NCBI RefSeq assembly: GCF_002812205.1
Contig: NZ_NPEA01000005.1
Location: 388,737-452,736 of the forward strand
Source of the DNA: Leptospira neocaledonica
GTDB taxonomy: Bacteria; Spirochaetota; Leptospiria; Leptospirales; Leptospiraceae
Direction: 5' to 3'
Length of the DNA stretch: 64,000 bases
The position numbers were made by a program, and so were the translations under genes. The number at the start of each line of letters is the position of its first letter. Position 1 is the stretch's first letter. The notes under the pieces are model-generated. The model was given only the letters and a program-made list of their open reading frames with translations. It was not told the origin of the DNA and did no database searches. Below are positions 19,280 to 27,528 of the stretch, piece after piece.

Positions 19280-19744
19280 ATGGAAAGAAAAACCAAAATT
19301 GATGCAGAAGACGGCAAGCAAGAATTGCTGATCACCAGGGAATTCGATCTTCCTTTGGAATTACTTTTTAAAGCACATGTAGAGCCGGAGATTGTTTCCG
19401 AATGGATGGGAACAAAAGTGCTAAAACTGGAAGGCAAAAAGCATGGAAGTTGGCAGTTTGAAACCACCGATCCTCACGGAAACAAACACGGATTTAACGG
19501 TGTTATCCATGAATTTGTTCCGGACCAAAAGATCACCCGTACTTTTGAAATGGAAAATTCCCCTTTTCCGGTTCAGCTTGAGTTCTTAGAATTCGAATCA
19601 TTAGGAGAAGAAAAAAGCAAACTAACTATGCATATAGTTTTTAAATCTATAACGCTTAGAGACCAAATGCTCAAGCTACCGTTTGCTCAGGGAATTAATA
19701 TGGCCCATAATAGATTACAAGAAATTGCAAATAAACTAAAATAG
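19280..19744 (+). CDS. SRPBCC (AHSA1-like) domain protein
   Basis: 154 residues with the START/Bet v1-type fold seen in activator-of-Hsp90-ATPase homologues: REFDLPLELLFKAHVEPEIVSEWMG at the N-terminus, GSWQF..TDPHGNKHGFNGVIHEFVPDQKITRTFE in the middle and a C-terminal helix. These proteins bind small hydrophobic ligands. The position right behind arsR is a common bacterial pair. Ligand and function are unknown. Confidence 0.85.
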   Translation: MERKTKIDAEDGKQELLITREFDLPLELLFKAHVEPEIVSEWMGTKVLKLEGKKHGSWQFETTDPHGNKHGFNGVIHEFVPDQKITRTFEMENSPFPVQLEFLEFESLGEEKSKLTMHIVFKSITLRDQMLKLPFAQGINMAHNRLQEIANKLK

Positions 19745-19754
19745 GATATTCGAC

Positions 19755-20126
19755 ATGAAAAATAAGATTATATATTGGATTGCTACCGCATGGCTTTCTT
19801 TAGGCATGGTCTCGACAGGGATTGTACAGTTGATGCAAATGAAAGAAGAGGCAGATATGTTTGCACATTTAGGCTATCCCGCTTATTTAATGATCATATT
19901 AGGTGTTTGGAAATTATTAGGAGTGATCTCCGTCCTTGTTCCTAAATATCCTTTGATAAAAGAATGGGCCTATGCCGGATTTTTCTTTACTATGTCCGGA
20001 GCCGTGTTCTCTCATTTTGCAGCCGGAGATGGCGCAAAAGAATATTTCGGACCCGTATTATTGTTAGCGCTTACGGCAGTATCCTGGTATTTCAGACCGG
20101 CCGATAGAAAGATCGTTTCTGTGTGA
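19755..20126 (+). CDS. DoxX-like membrane protein
   Basis: 123 residues with four hydrophobic helices; the pattern YLMIILGVWKLLGVISVLVPKYPLIKEWAYAGFFFTMSGAVFSH is typical of the DoxX-like family. Third gene of the arsR-led operon, 10 bases after the SRPBCC gene. The molecular role is unknown; DoxX relatives have been linked to redox or quinone-associated complexes. Confidence 0.82.
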   Translation: MKNKIIYWIATAWLSLGMVSTGIVQLMQMKEEADMFAHLGYPAYLMIILGVWKLLGVISVLVPKYPLIKEWAYAGFFFTMSGAVFSHFAAGDGAKEYFGPVLLLALTAVSWYFRPADRKIVSV

Positions 20127-20136
20127 GTAAATTTAT

Positions 20137-20715
20137 ATGAATCCAAAAGTTGATTTCTTTTTTAAAAAAGCCAAAACATGGCAAAAAGAATATGAGAAAT
20201 TAAGAAGTATCGTTCTAGATTGTGGGCTAACTGAAGAGTTAAAATGGGGACAACCTTGTTATACATCTAAAGAAAATAATATAGTTTTGATACATGGATT
20301 TAAAGAATACTGTGCGCTTTTGTTTTTCAAAGGCGCTTTATTAAAGGATCCAAAAGGAATTTTGGTACAACAGACTAAGAATGTACAATCTGCTCGACAG
20401 ATTCGGTTCACCGATCTAAAGGAAATTGATAAACTTAAAACTTCTTTAAAATCTTATATCAAAAATGCAATCGAAGTGGAAAAGTCCGGTCTGAAAGTGA
20501 ATTTTAAAAAGACCAAAGAGTTCGATATGCCGGAAGAATTCTTAAACAAGTTAGAGGAGTCTCCGGAATTAAAAACTGCATTTGACTCGTTGACCCCTGG
20601 CAGGCAAAGAGGGTACCTTCTTCATTTTTCTTCTGCCAAACAATCTAAAACCAGAGAGGCGAGGATAGAAAAATATATACCTCATATTCTGAAGGGTAAG
20701 GGATTAGATGATTAA
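20137..20715 (+). CDS. YdeI/DUF1801-type protein
   Basis: 192 residues. The N-terminal part has the DUF1801 pattern (EELKWGQPCYTSKENNIVLIHGFKEYCALLFFKGALL). The C-terminal 70 residues, ending LTPGRQRGYLLHFSSAKQSKTREARIEKYIPHIL, are the OmdA/YdeI-like domain found in bacteriocin-protection proteins. Gene order suggests the same operon as arsR. It overlaps the next gene by eight bases. The function is not established. Confidence 0.82.
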   Translation: MNPKVDFFFKKAKTWQKEYEKLRSIVLDCGLTEELKWGQPCYTSKENNIVLIHGFKEYCALLFFKGALLKDPKGILVQQTKNVQSARQIRFTDLKEIDKLKTSLKSYIKNAIEVEKSGLKVNFKKTKEFDMPEEFLNKLEESPELKTAFDSLTPGRQRGYLLHFSSAKQSKTREARIEKYIPHILKGKGLDD

Positions 20716-21232
20716 GAAGAAGGTATCGGCTAAGAAGGCGCCAAATAAAACTGCGATCAAGAAATCAGCTAAGATTAGTAAGGTTGCAGCAAAAAAGTCC
20801 TCTCTTAAACGGAATTCCGGAAAGTCAAAAGGGCCTGTGCTGCTCTCTGGCGGAAATCCTCAGATCGGGAAAGGATACGGAGACGGGCCAGTCCAAGAAT
20901 ATATCTCTGCCATGCCCGGTTGGAAAAAGGATATTGGTCGCAAGATCGACGAACTCATAGTTCAAGTGGTGCCTCATGTGAATAAGGCGGTAAAATGGAA
21001 TTCTCCTCTGTACGGGATAGAAGGCCAGGGTTGGTTTTTAGGCGTACATGTATTTGCAAAATACGTTAAGCTAGCATTCTTCAATGGTGCTTCTTTAAAA
21101 CCGTTGCCTCCAGGTGTGTCTAAGGTCCCAGGAAATCGTTACTTAGATATCAGGGAAGAGGACAAAATCGACGAGGTCCAACTTTCTTCCTGGGTCAAAC
21201 AGGCCAGCGAATTGCCAGGCGAGAAAATGTGA
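20708..21232 (+). CDS. DUF1801 protein with a lysine-rich histone-like tail
   Basis: 174 residues. Residues 1-42 are extremely basic (MIKKKVSAKKAPNKTAIKK and similar), resembling a histone H1-like or nucleic-acid-binding tail. Residues 60-174 are a DUF1801 domain (YISAMPGWKKDIGRKIDEL, NKAVKWNSPLYGIEGQGWFL, VKLAFFNGASLKPLPPG). It overlaps the preceding YdeI-like gene, which carries the same domain, so the pair may act together. The tail is an addition to the usual DUF1801 domain of about 120 residues. Confidence 0.82.
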   Translation: MIKKKVSAKKAPNKTAIKKSAKISKVAAKKSSLKRNSGKSKGPVLLSGGNPQIGKGYGDGPVQEYISAMPGWKKDIGRKIDELIVQVVPHVNKAVKWNSPLYGIEGQGWFLGVHVFAKYVKLAFFNGASLKPLPPGVSKVPGNRYLDIREEDKIDEVQLSSWVKQASELPGEKM

Positions 21233-21359
21233 GACCAATCGATTAGGCAAAGATCCATTCTTTTGTTCAATAAAGCGCACGAAATATCTGCAATAACATA
21301 TTAAATCCTTTTCATTCCTAGCCCAGGATTTCGAATGTTTTTAACTTCGGGAGGAAGAT

Positions 21360-21806
21360 ATGGCAAATACTGTGTTTGAAAGTAAGGCTTCTTGGGCAGG
21401 TGGATTGAAATTAAATCTACAATCCAGGGATCATAAATGGGTGGTGGACGAACCTGAAATTTTAGGCGGGACGGACCAAGGGCCGAATCCAGTTGAACTC
21501 GTTTTGGGTGGACTTGCAAGTTGTGTGGGAGTTTTGGTTTCTCTCTATGCCCCTGCACATAAAGTAGAATTGAAGGATTTCCAAGTATTCGTAGAAGGAG
21601 ATCTAGATCTGGATGGGTTCCAAGAACTTGCACCTGTGCGTCCTGGATTTTCTCAGATTCGCTATAGAGTAGATATCCAATCCGATTCTCCTAAAGAACA
21701 TGTAGATTCATTACTAGCTCATATAGAAAGGATCTGCCCTGTGAAGGATACATTATCCGGAGTAGGAGTCTTTTCCCAAAAATCAAACTCTTCTGTAGCA
21801 GCATGA
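21360..21806 (+). CDS. OsmC-family peroxiredoxin-like protein
   Basis: 148 residues with the OsmC/Ohr fold: GPNPVELVLGGLASCVGVLV carrying C55 and the partner C126 in ERICPVKDTLSG. These paired cysteines reduce organic hydroperoxides in characterised relatives. A strong GGGAGGA ribosome site precedes the ATG. The gene appears to be transcribed alone. It may contribute to peroxide defence; Ohr versus YhfA-type subgroup is not assigned. Confidence 0.88.
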   Translation: MANTVFESKASWAGGLKLNLQSRDHKWVVDEPEILGGTDQGPNPVELVLGGLASCVGVLVSLYAPAHKVELKDFQVFVEGDLDLDGFQELAPVRPGFSQIRYRVDIQSDSPKEHVDSLLAHIERICPVKDTLSGVGVFSQKSNSSVAA

Positions 21807-22045
21807 TCTCAGTATAGGTTCCTTTTCGAAACTTCCACTTAGGATTTTCGGAAAGGAGTTCCTACCTCCGCTTTAAAAGAAATATATTTCTGTAATATTC
21901 TAGTCATCCGCTTGTTGTAGATAAGGAGTAAGCTACAAGAACTAGAAATTTTTGACATAATACGGTAAGGAAATCGCTGTTTCGAGACGAAACTAAATAA
22001 GGAAAACGCGGGTCTTACCAACCAAGACGAAAAAAGGAGGTTTCG

Positions 22046-22216
22046 ATGTTTCAATCCGAAAGAGAAAAAAACGAGAAAAGCCAATTCCAATCCGCAGGGC
22101 CGATCCAAGTCAGAAAGGAGTTTGCACGGTCAGAAGCTGTAAATTTCTCCTCTAAAAAGGCAGAAAGTAGAAACGAAAAAGTGGTCCGACTGAGACCAGA
22201 CTTATACGAAAAATAG
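22046..22216 (+). CDS. Predicted 56-residue small protein
   Basis: An ATG preceded by AAAAAGGAGG five bases upstream, an almost perfect ribosome binding site. It opens a 56-codon frame, MFQSEREKNEKSQFQSAGPI to RPDLYEK. The product is highly charged and hydrophilic, has no cysteines and no membrane segment, and is probably disordered or nucleic-acid binding. It lies alone between osmC and the convergent hisC. The ribosome site is the main evidence; the protein is not recognised. Confidence 0.6.
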   Translation: MFQSEREKNEKSQFQSAGPIQVRKEFARSEAVNFSSKKAESRNEKVVRLRPDLYEK

Positions 22217-22222
22217 ATCGGT

Positions 22223-22305
22223 AACCTTTTATAGTCCGCACAAAGACTTAAGTTATCGATCAAAACCAAACCGCGGGCTTCAGGAGCAAAGCGACTATAA
22301 AAGTT
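22223..22305. other. Inverted repeat between the small ORF and hisC
   Basis: Arms AACCTTTTATAGTCCGC (22223-22239) and GCGACTATAAAAGTT (22291-22305) are complementary apart from one extra base, separated by about 50 bases. The right arm covers the hisC stop codon. It could fold as a shared terminator structure for the two convergent genes, or be an operator-like site. There is no classic T-run. Confidence 0.5.
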
Positions 22306-23392
22306 CCGAAAGCCTTTCTAATACACGGTCATTCTGTTCCGGCCTTCCTATCGTAATTCTCAAGGCATTCAATCCGTAACTTTTCAGATTTCTTAATATG
22401 ATCCCTTCCTTCAACAATGTATCGAAGGTTTGAGTGGAATCTAATTTTGCTTGGTCCAGTTTGATCGTGATAAAGTTTGCATACGACTCGAAGTAAAAGA
22501 GTCCTTTCTTCTTAGCGAAGTTTTCATAACGGACCATTTCTTTTAAGTTTTCTTTCAGATAATTTTCAACGAATTCTCTGTCGCTTAATGCTGTTGCTGC
22601 TGCCAGCTGGGAAAGCTGAGACACATTGAACGGAGGTCTTAATTTATAGAATGCACGGATCATTTCTTCCGAAGCGATGCCATATCCTATTCTCATGCCA
22701 CCTAATCCGTAAATTTTAGAAAACGTATTTGTATACAATACATTCGGGAATTTTGAAATTACATCCGCTGCCTGGACCTCTTTTCTGAGATCTCTGGTTT
22801 TTCCGAATTCCATATAGGCTGCATCCAAAACAACCATGGTATCGGAAGAAATTTTTTGGAGAAAAGTATATAGATCTGACTTATCCAAAGCATCCCCGAT
22901 AGGATTACATGGAGTGCAGATGAATATGATCTTAGGAGAGTGTTTTTTATAAAGATCCAGAAACTGGTTTAAATCGTGGAGTTCCGAACTTGTTTGGATG
23001 GTCTCAGCACCACATTGTCCGGCGTATATGGAATACATGGAGAATGTTTTGCCGTTCTGGAGGATCTTATCTCCTGGGTTTAAAACCGATCTGGTTGCAA
23101 AATCGAATATCTGGTCGCTGCCATTCCCTTGTATTACGTTTTTTGCATCTACCCCGTGAGTTTTTGCAAGTGCGTCCTTTAATGCCTTATAGGAATCGTC
23201 CGGGTATAATGGCATCTTGTATACAGCTTCTTTAATGACCTCCGAGACTTTGGGAGATACACCGTAGGGATTTTCATTGGAGGCAAGTTTGAGAACCTTT
23301 TCCGGAGAAATTCCGTATTCGCGTACGACTAGTTCTATCGGTTTGCCGGCCTCGTAAGCCGGGATCTTGTCTAAAGCAGGCTGGAATCGCAT
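22295..23392 (-). CDS. hisC: Histidinol-phosphate aminotransferase
   Basis: 365 residues. Catalyses transamination of imidazole-acetol phosphate with glutamate in histidine synthesis. Seen: KLASNENPYGVSP near the N-terminus, the GNGSDQIFDF loop, CTPCNPIGDALDK, VLDAAYMEFGK and the PLP lysine in TFSKIYGLGGMRIGYG. Length is normal for the family. The gene starts 22 bases after the cyclase-peroxidase gene on the same strand, so they may share a transcript, but no functional tie is obvious. A related aromatic aminotransferase activity cannot be excluded. Confidence 0.92.
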   Translation of the reverse strand: MRFQPALDKIPAYEAGKPIELVVREYGISPEKVLKLASNENPYGVSPKVSEVIKEAVYKMPLYPDDSYKALKDALAKTHGVDAKNVIQGNGSDQIFDFATRSVLNPGDKILQNGKTFSMYSIYAGQCGAETIQTSSELHDLNQFLDLYKKHSPKIIFICTPCNPIGDALDKSDLYTFLQKISSDTMVVLDAAYMEFGKTRDLRKEVQAADVISKFPNVLYTNTFSKIYGLGGMRIGYGIASEEMIRAFYKLRPPFNVSQLSQLAAATALSDREFVENYLKENLKEMVRYENFAKKKGLFYFESYANFITIKLDQAKLDSTQTFDTLLKEGIILRNLKSYGLNALRITIGRPEQNDRVLERLSELL

Positions 23393-23414
23393 CTAATTCC
23401 AGAAAAAAACGAAG

Positions 23415-25043
23415 TCAGGATTCTTCCAATCGTTTTTGTTCTACTAACCTTTGGTAAAGTCCTTGGAAGTCTTTGAAAAATAAGGATTCGTCGAGCGCGT
23501 ATTCCATCACCATTCTTTTGGTTTCTTCCAAACCGAGTAAAGCTCTATCGGAGGCAAGCATTCTCACTCCACCATCTAAAAGTAGGTCCCTAAAATAATG
23601 ATTATTGAATATATTCGGAGTCTCTGTGAATGACCCCTTGGAATGCCAGCCCAAAGTATGAACACCCAAGAGTAAGACGGTATCTCTTGAGGAAAATTTC
23701 ATCATAGAAAAATAATCCAGGGAATCTTTAACATTCGGACTGTCGACAGGCATGAGCATTCTTCCTTCCGGATAATTAGAATCCTTTCTTCCAGGAAGAA
23801 TATGCACCTGAGGTCCTCCTGCTTTTTGGAGAGCAAGTGCGCCTGAAAGGGCTATCATATCCGCTACAGAAGGAACGTTGGCTCTTCCTTCTTTTTCCAT
23901 TTCTTCCTTTAAATGGATAATTGCTTCTATTTGTTTTTTAACCCCTCGATTAAACTCGTCATTCAGAATACTTGGGAAACGGATAGAACCTTCGAGTCCT
24001 AACCATTCTCCATCCGCGGAGAAGATAGAAGCTGCATGAAACACCATACGAAGCCAAGCTCCAGCTTCTGTAGGATCAATCTTATCCCAAATTCTGTATC
24101 CGGTCTCTTGCCATACACTTCCTTCACAACTATCTTTGGTTCCTAATACTTCGTGGACTCTATAATTTCCTGTTTTACCTTTCAGTTTCGTTTCGAAACT
24201 TCTTCCCTTCTGGATTCTATCCTTTACGGATTCGTAAACCTTTTGGGAAATTAAAATTTTAGCATCTGCCTTCTTTGTGGTAGTTTCTATTCTACTCGCC
24301 GAGTTGACAGTATCACCGATTGCAGTGAATGACATGCTCAAAGGATGCCCTAACTTTCCTAAGATTGCAGTTCCGTAATTGATCCCGATACCGATCTCGA
24401 ACTCGGAACCTAAATGATTTTGAAGATACGTATTCAAACTTTCCAATTCGGATCTCATCTCCAATGCGGAACGGATCGCATTTAAATTTGCTCGAACAGG
24501 ATCCGGATCTTCTAATCCGAAGATTGCCATAAGTCCATCACCGATATATTTATCAATGATCCCGCCGTATTTTAAGACCTTGTCTCCCATTCTATAAAAA
24601 TAACGGTTCAGAATATGGATCACATCATAAGGTAAATGATTTTCTGAGAAGCCGGTGAAACCTCGAATATCACTGAATAAAATCGCGACCGGTTTTTCTA
24701 TCCCTGAGATCAGATCGGAGAATGTGGAAGCAAGAGCCATATCAGCATCGTCTATGACCAATCTTCGAAGCACAACGTCACCTGTGGTTTTTGTTTGGCA
24801 GGCAAGTCTTACGTTATCCGGGAAACCCTTCTTTTGAGCGAGTGCGGTCTCTTTTTCATTTCGGGGAAGAAGATGTTCATCCCCGTCTTGTATCAATACC
24901 CTACATGTAGAACAACGTGCGTTACCTCCACATGCGTGTATATGAGGGATACCTGCGTCCAGAGAAATTTGCAATAATGGCTTGTTTAATTCGGAAGGTT
25001 CGAGGAATACTTCCTTGTCGTTTTCGAAAATTATTTTTATCAT
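23415..25043 (-). CDS. Ferredoxin - class III adenylyl cyclase - heme-peroxidase-like fusion protein
   Basis: 542 residues in three parts. Residues 1-95: [2Fe-2S] ferredoxin with C38, C44, C47 (CGGNARCSTC) and C82. Residues 110-300: class III cyclase with metal Asp125 and Asp169 (LFSDIRGFTGF, KYIGDG), Lys165 and Asp244 as expected for ATP, and R251 in NSASRIE. Residues 305-540: plant-type heme peroxidase pattern: LRMVFHAAS (R332, H336), VADMIALSGALALQKAGGP, LPGRKDS, the proximal-His motif GVHTLGWH (H462) and NNHYFRDLL. The residue after H336 is Ala instead of Asp, and FDN has become FNN, so peroxidase chemistry may be altered and the domain may act as a sensor. No membrane segment, so cytoplasmic. 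Predicted to make cAMP under redox or peroxide control; this is inference. Confidence 0.85.
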   Translation of the reverse strand: MIKIIFENDKEVFLEPSELNKPLLQISLDAGIPHIHACGGNARCSTCRVLIQDGDEHLLPRNEKETALAQKKGFPDNVRLACQTKTTGDVVLRRLVIDDADMALASTFSDLISGIEKPVAILFSDIRGFTGFSENHLPYDVIHILNRYFYRMGDKVLKYGGIIDKYIGDGLMAIFGLEDPDPVRANLNAIRSALEMRSELESLNTYLQNHLGSEFEIGIGINYGTAILGKLGHPLSMSFTAIGDTVNSASRIETTTKKADAKILISQKVYESVKDRIQKGRSFETKLKGKTGNYRVHEVLGTKDSCEGSVWQETGYRIWDKIDPTEAGAWLRMVFHAASIFSADGEWLGLEGSIRFPSILNDEFNRGVKKQIEAIIHLKEEMEKEGRANVPSVADMIALSGALALQKAGGPQVHILPGRKDSNYPEGRMLMPVDSPNVKDSLDYFSMMKFSSRDTVLLLGVHTLGWHSKGSFTETPNIFNNHYFRDLLLDGGVRMLASDRALLGLEETKRMVMEYALDESLFFKDFQGLYQRLVEQKRLEES

Positions 25044-25214
25044 ATTTGGTGATCGAATCCGGTGATCAATATTAGATCTTAATCTTTGTTCATTTTTATT
25101 TTTAGATGAAAAATACTAGAAGACTAATACTCAGACCTCACTATACATTCATCAGGAATAAAAATATTCTTTGGACTGGGCCGGAAATTCTTTTTTTCCA
25201 CGTCTAATCCCAAG

Positions 25215-26954
25215 TTGTCCGAGTATCCAATCGTGAAAAACAAAGAAAACGGATCATCAGATGAATCGCCCAAAAGATCGGTGATTTTATGCGTCGACGA
25301 CGAGCTGATCATTCTGAGAGGATTGAAGGAACAACTTAAGTCGGCCTTCGGAAAAAGTTACCAAATAGAAGCCGCTGACAGTGCAGAACTTGCCCTCCAA
25401 ATAGTCGAAGAATGTAATCAGGCGGGAATTCATATACCGGTAATATTAAGCGACCAGGTTATGCCGGGAATCAGAGGGGACGAGTTCCTGATCCGGATCC
25501 AAGAAACAAATCCGAATACGAGAAAGATCATGCTCACGGGGCAGGCAAGTGCGGAGTCCGTGGGAAATGCTTTGAACAAGGCAAACTTATATAGATATCT
25601 TTCTAAACCCTGGGACTCGAACGATCTTCTCATGACTGTAAAAGAAGCGGTTCGTTCTTATGAGTCGGACATTTCTCTTTTTGAACTGAACAAAAAATTA
25701 GAAGAAGCACTCCTCTATAATCGAGATTCTGGGCTTCCCAATTTGGAATCCTTGAGAAGAAGATTGGATCTCGCAGCGGAAGAAAAGGAAGATTCTCTTC
25801 TCGCTTTGATACGTATCGAATCTACTTCCTTAACTACGAGGGATTTCGGAGTTTCTCTCTATAAGGATTTAATGAAGAAGTTCCTGGACTCCATGAAATC
25901 CATCCTTGGAAACTATGGGGAAATTTTCCATGTATACGAAGACGAAGTTGCCATACTTTCCAAGGTATCGGAAGAGGAGTTCCTACCACATCTGATCGCA
26001 TTCAGGATCCTTCTTAGATCCGATTATTTTACCGCGTCCGGAATATCTTTCCGGATCAATGCAACCATCGCCACTGCGAGTGGAAAAAAAGAACTGTATT
26101 ATAAGGCAAGATTAGCACTCGTCAAGGCAAGCCAAGAGCCTGAATTCGACTCGGAATCAGGGATTTATAGCTATTCCGAGAAGATGGACGATCAGGATCT
26201 ATATAAGATCAATATGGATCTGGGAAAAAGACTGAACCAGGCAATCCACTCAGGCAATGTAGTGCCATATTTCCAAGGGATTATGGACAACCAAACCGGT
26301 AAGGTGGAAAAGTTCGAATGCCTTGCTCGAATCGTAGAAGATGGAAAAGTTTATGCTCCGGCAAGCTTTCTCTATCTGGCAAAGTCCACTGGGCTTTTGA
26401 GAAGAATTAGTCCGATCCTTTTTGAAAAGGCTCTTAAGAAATTTTCGGATTCTCCGTATTCATTCTCTATCAATCTATCTGAAACGGAATTAGAGAGTCC
26501 AAGCTTTCCGAAATGGGCCCTGTCTAGAATGGAACATTATGGAATTAATCCGTCCAGAGTGACTTTCGAAATTTTAGAGACTGCAAGTTTTCACGGAAAT
26601 CCGGAACGTCTGAAAGTGATTGCAGAACTGAAAGAGTTGGGGGCAAAAATTGCAATCGACGATTTTGGGGTAGAGCATTCCAATTTTTCGAGATTGTTGG
26701 AAATCCAACCTGATTTTATCAAGATAGATGGAAAATTTATCCAATCCTTGGAAAGAAATCGCACTGCATTCATTTTGACTTCTGCCATCACGGAACTTGC
26801 TCACAGGATTGGAGCGAAAGTAGTTGCTGAATTCGTTTCTACTCCGGAAGAACTGAAAGTTGTACGATCTCTGGGCATAGAATATTCGCAAGGGTACTTA
26901 ATTATGCAGCCTTCTCCCGACATAACCCCGGTTTCGATAAAAATTATTGAATAG
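25215..26954 (+). CDS. Response regulator with degenerate GGDEF and EAL domain
   Basis: About 579 residues. Receiver domain at 20-140 with acidic pair D28/D29, phospho-acceptor D80 (LSDQVMPG) and KPW. A GGDEF-like middle (RDSGLPNLESLRRRL) has VYEDEVAIL where GGDEF should be, so it cannot be a cyclase. The EAL domain has FECLARI (E368, C in place of A), FSINLSETEL, IAIDDFG, DFIKIDGKF and VVAEFVST, so c-di-GMP hydrolysis is plausible. The frame starts TTG at 25215; a GTG 18 bases downstream is an alternative and neither has a clear ribosome site. It is divergent from the cyclase fusion with about 170 bases between. Confidence 0.88.
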   Translation: MSEYPIVKNKENGSSDESPKRSVILCVDDELIILRGLKEQLKSAFGKSYQIEAADSAELALQIVEECNQAGIHIPVILSDQVMPGIRGDEFLIRIQETNPNTRKIMLTGQASAESVGNALNKANLYRYLSKPWDSNDLLMTVKEAVRSYESDISLFELNKKLEEALLYNRDSGLPNLESLRRRLDLAAEEKEDSLLALIRIESTSLTTRDFGVSLYKDLMKKFLDSMKSILGNYGEIFHVYEDEVAILSKVSEEEFLPHLIAFRILLRSDYFTASGISFRINATIATASGKKELYYKARLALVKASQEPEFDSESGIYSYSEKMDDQDLYKINMDLGKRLNQAIHSGNVVPYFQGIMDNQTGKVEKFECLARIVEDGKVYAPASFLYLAKSTGLLRRISPILFEKALKKFSDSPYSFSINLSETELESPSFPKWALSRMEHYGINPSRVTFEILETASFHGNPERLKVIAELKELGAKIAIDDFGVEHSNFSRLLEIQPDFIKIDGKFIQSLERNRTAFILTSAITELAHRIGAKVVAEFVSTPEELKVVRSLGIEYSQGYLIMQPSPDITPVSIKIIE

Positions 26955-26990
26955 GTACTTTGGTCTATTTTTTTCCAGGTGACCTTCTGA

Positions 26991-27024
26991 CTCATTCTTT
27001 CGGAGAGAAAGTCGAAAATGAGTT
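26991..27024. other. Hairpin downstream of the EAL gene
   Basis: Outer arms ACTCATT and AATGAGT with inner complementary CTTTC and GAAAG around a GGAGA loop, about 35 bases past the stop of the EAL gene. No T-run follows directly. It may be an RNA stability element or a weak terminator ahead of the stronger one at 27061. Confidence 0.45.
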
Positions 27025-27060
27025 GCAATCATAATTTATAGAGTAAGTATCCTTGTTTTG

Positions 27061-27085
27061 CTCCGGATTTTGAGCCGGGGTTTTT
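27061..27085 (+). terminator. Putative rho-independent terminator
   Basis: CTCCGG, an eight-base loop, CCGGGG and TTTTT. A six-pair GC-rich stem followed at once by T residues, between the EAL gene and the lone receiver gene, so these two probably form separate transcription units. Confidence 0.6.
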
Positions 27086-27128
27086 ACGTTTTTGTTCGTC
27101 TAATTTATACGTTGGTACCGGGGGAGCG

Positions 27129-27515
27129 GTGGAGAAAGCGATTCTTTTTGTTGATGATGAAGCGCTCATTTTGATGAGTATGAAATCCCAAGTCAAAAGA
27201 CATCTGGGTGATACTTATCGTTATGAGACAGCTCTAGATGCGTCCGAAGCGATGCAGATCATTGAAGAATTGGTAACGGAAGGAGTAAAAATCCTGATCG
27301 TAATTTCCGACTGGCTGATGCCCAATATCAAGGGAGACGAATTTTTGCGGATCGTTCACCAAAGATACCCTGAGATCCAAAAGATCATTATCACAGGTCA
27401 TGCAGACATCGCTTCCGTCGAAGCCTTAAAAAAAGAGATCAATTTATACAGTTACTTGAAAAAGCCTTGGGACGAAAAAGAATTAGTAACCACTATCACC
27501 TCAGCCCTTAAATAA
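27129..27515 (+). CDS. Single-domain response regulator
   Basis: 128 residues, a lone receiver domain: acidic residues in FVDDE (D9, D10), phospho-acceptor D61 in VISDWLMPN, TGHAD and the lysine in YLKKPWDEKE. There is no output domain. The start is GTG with GGGGGAG a few bases upstream. It is followed after 13 bases by a Cache-domain histidine kinase, its likely cognate partner. It is closely related to the receiver of the upstream EAL protein (shared RGDEF/KGDEF and KPWD patterns), which suggests duplication. Confidence 0.92.
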   Translation: MEKAILFVDDEALILMSMKSQVKRHLGDTYRYETALDASEAMQIIEELVTEGVKILIVISDWLMPNIKGDEFLRIVHQRYPEIQKIIITGHADIASVEALKKEINLYSYLKKPWDEKELVTTITSALK

Positions 27516-27528
27516 ATAGGGGGGCATA

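Noticed and set aside
18953..19744. ArsR plus SRPBCC as a toxin-antitoxin pair
   Set aside because: Both families are well known as regulator plus ligand-binding protein; nothing indicates toxicity.
21958..21980. Promoter for the small protein from the TTGACA at 21952
   Set aside because: The hexamer is perfect but no acceptable -10 lies 16-18 bases downstream, so it was not called.
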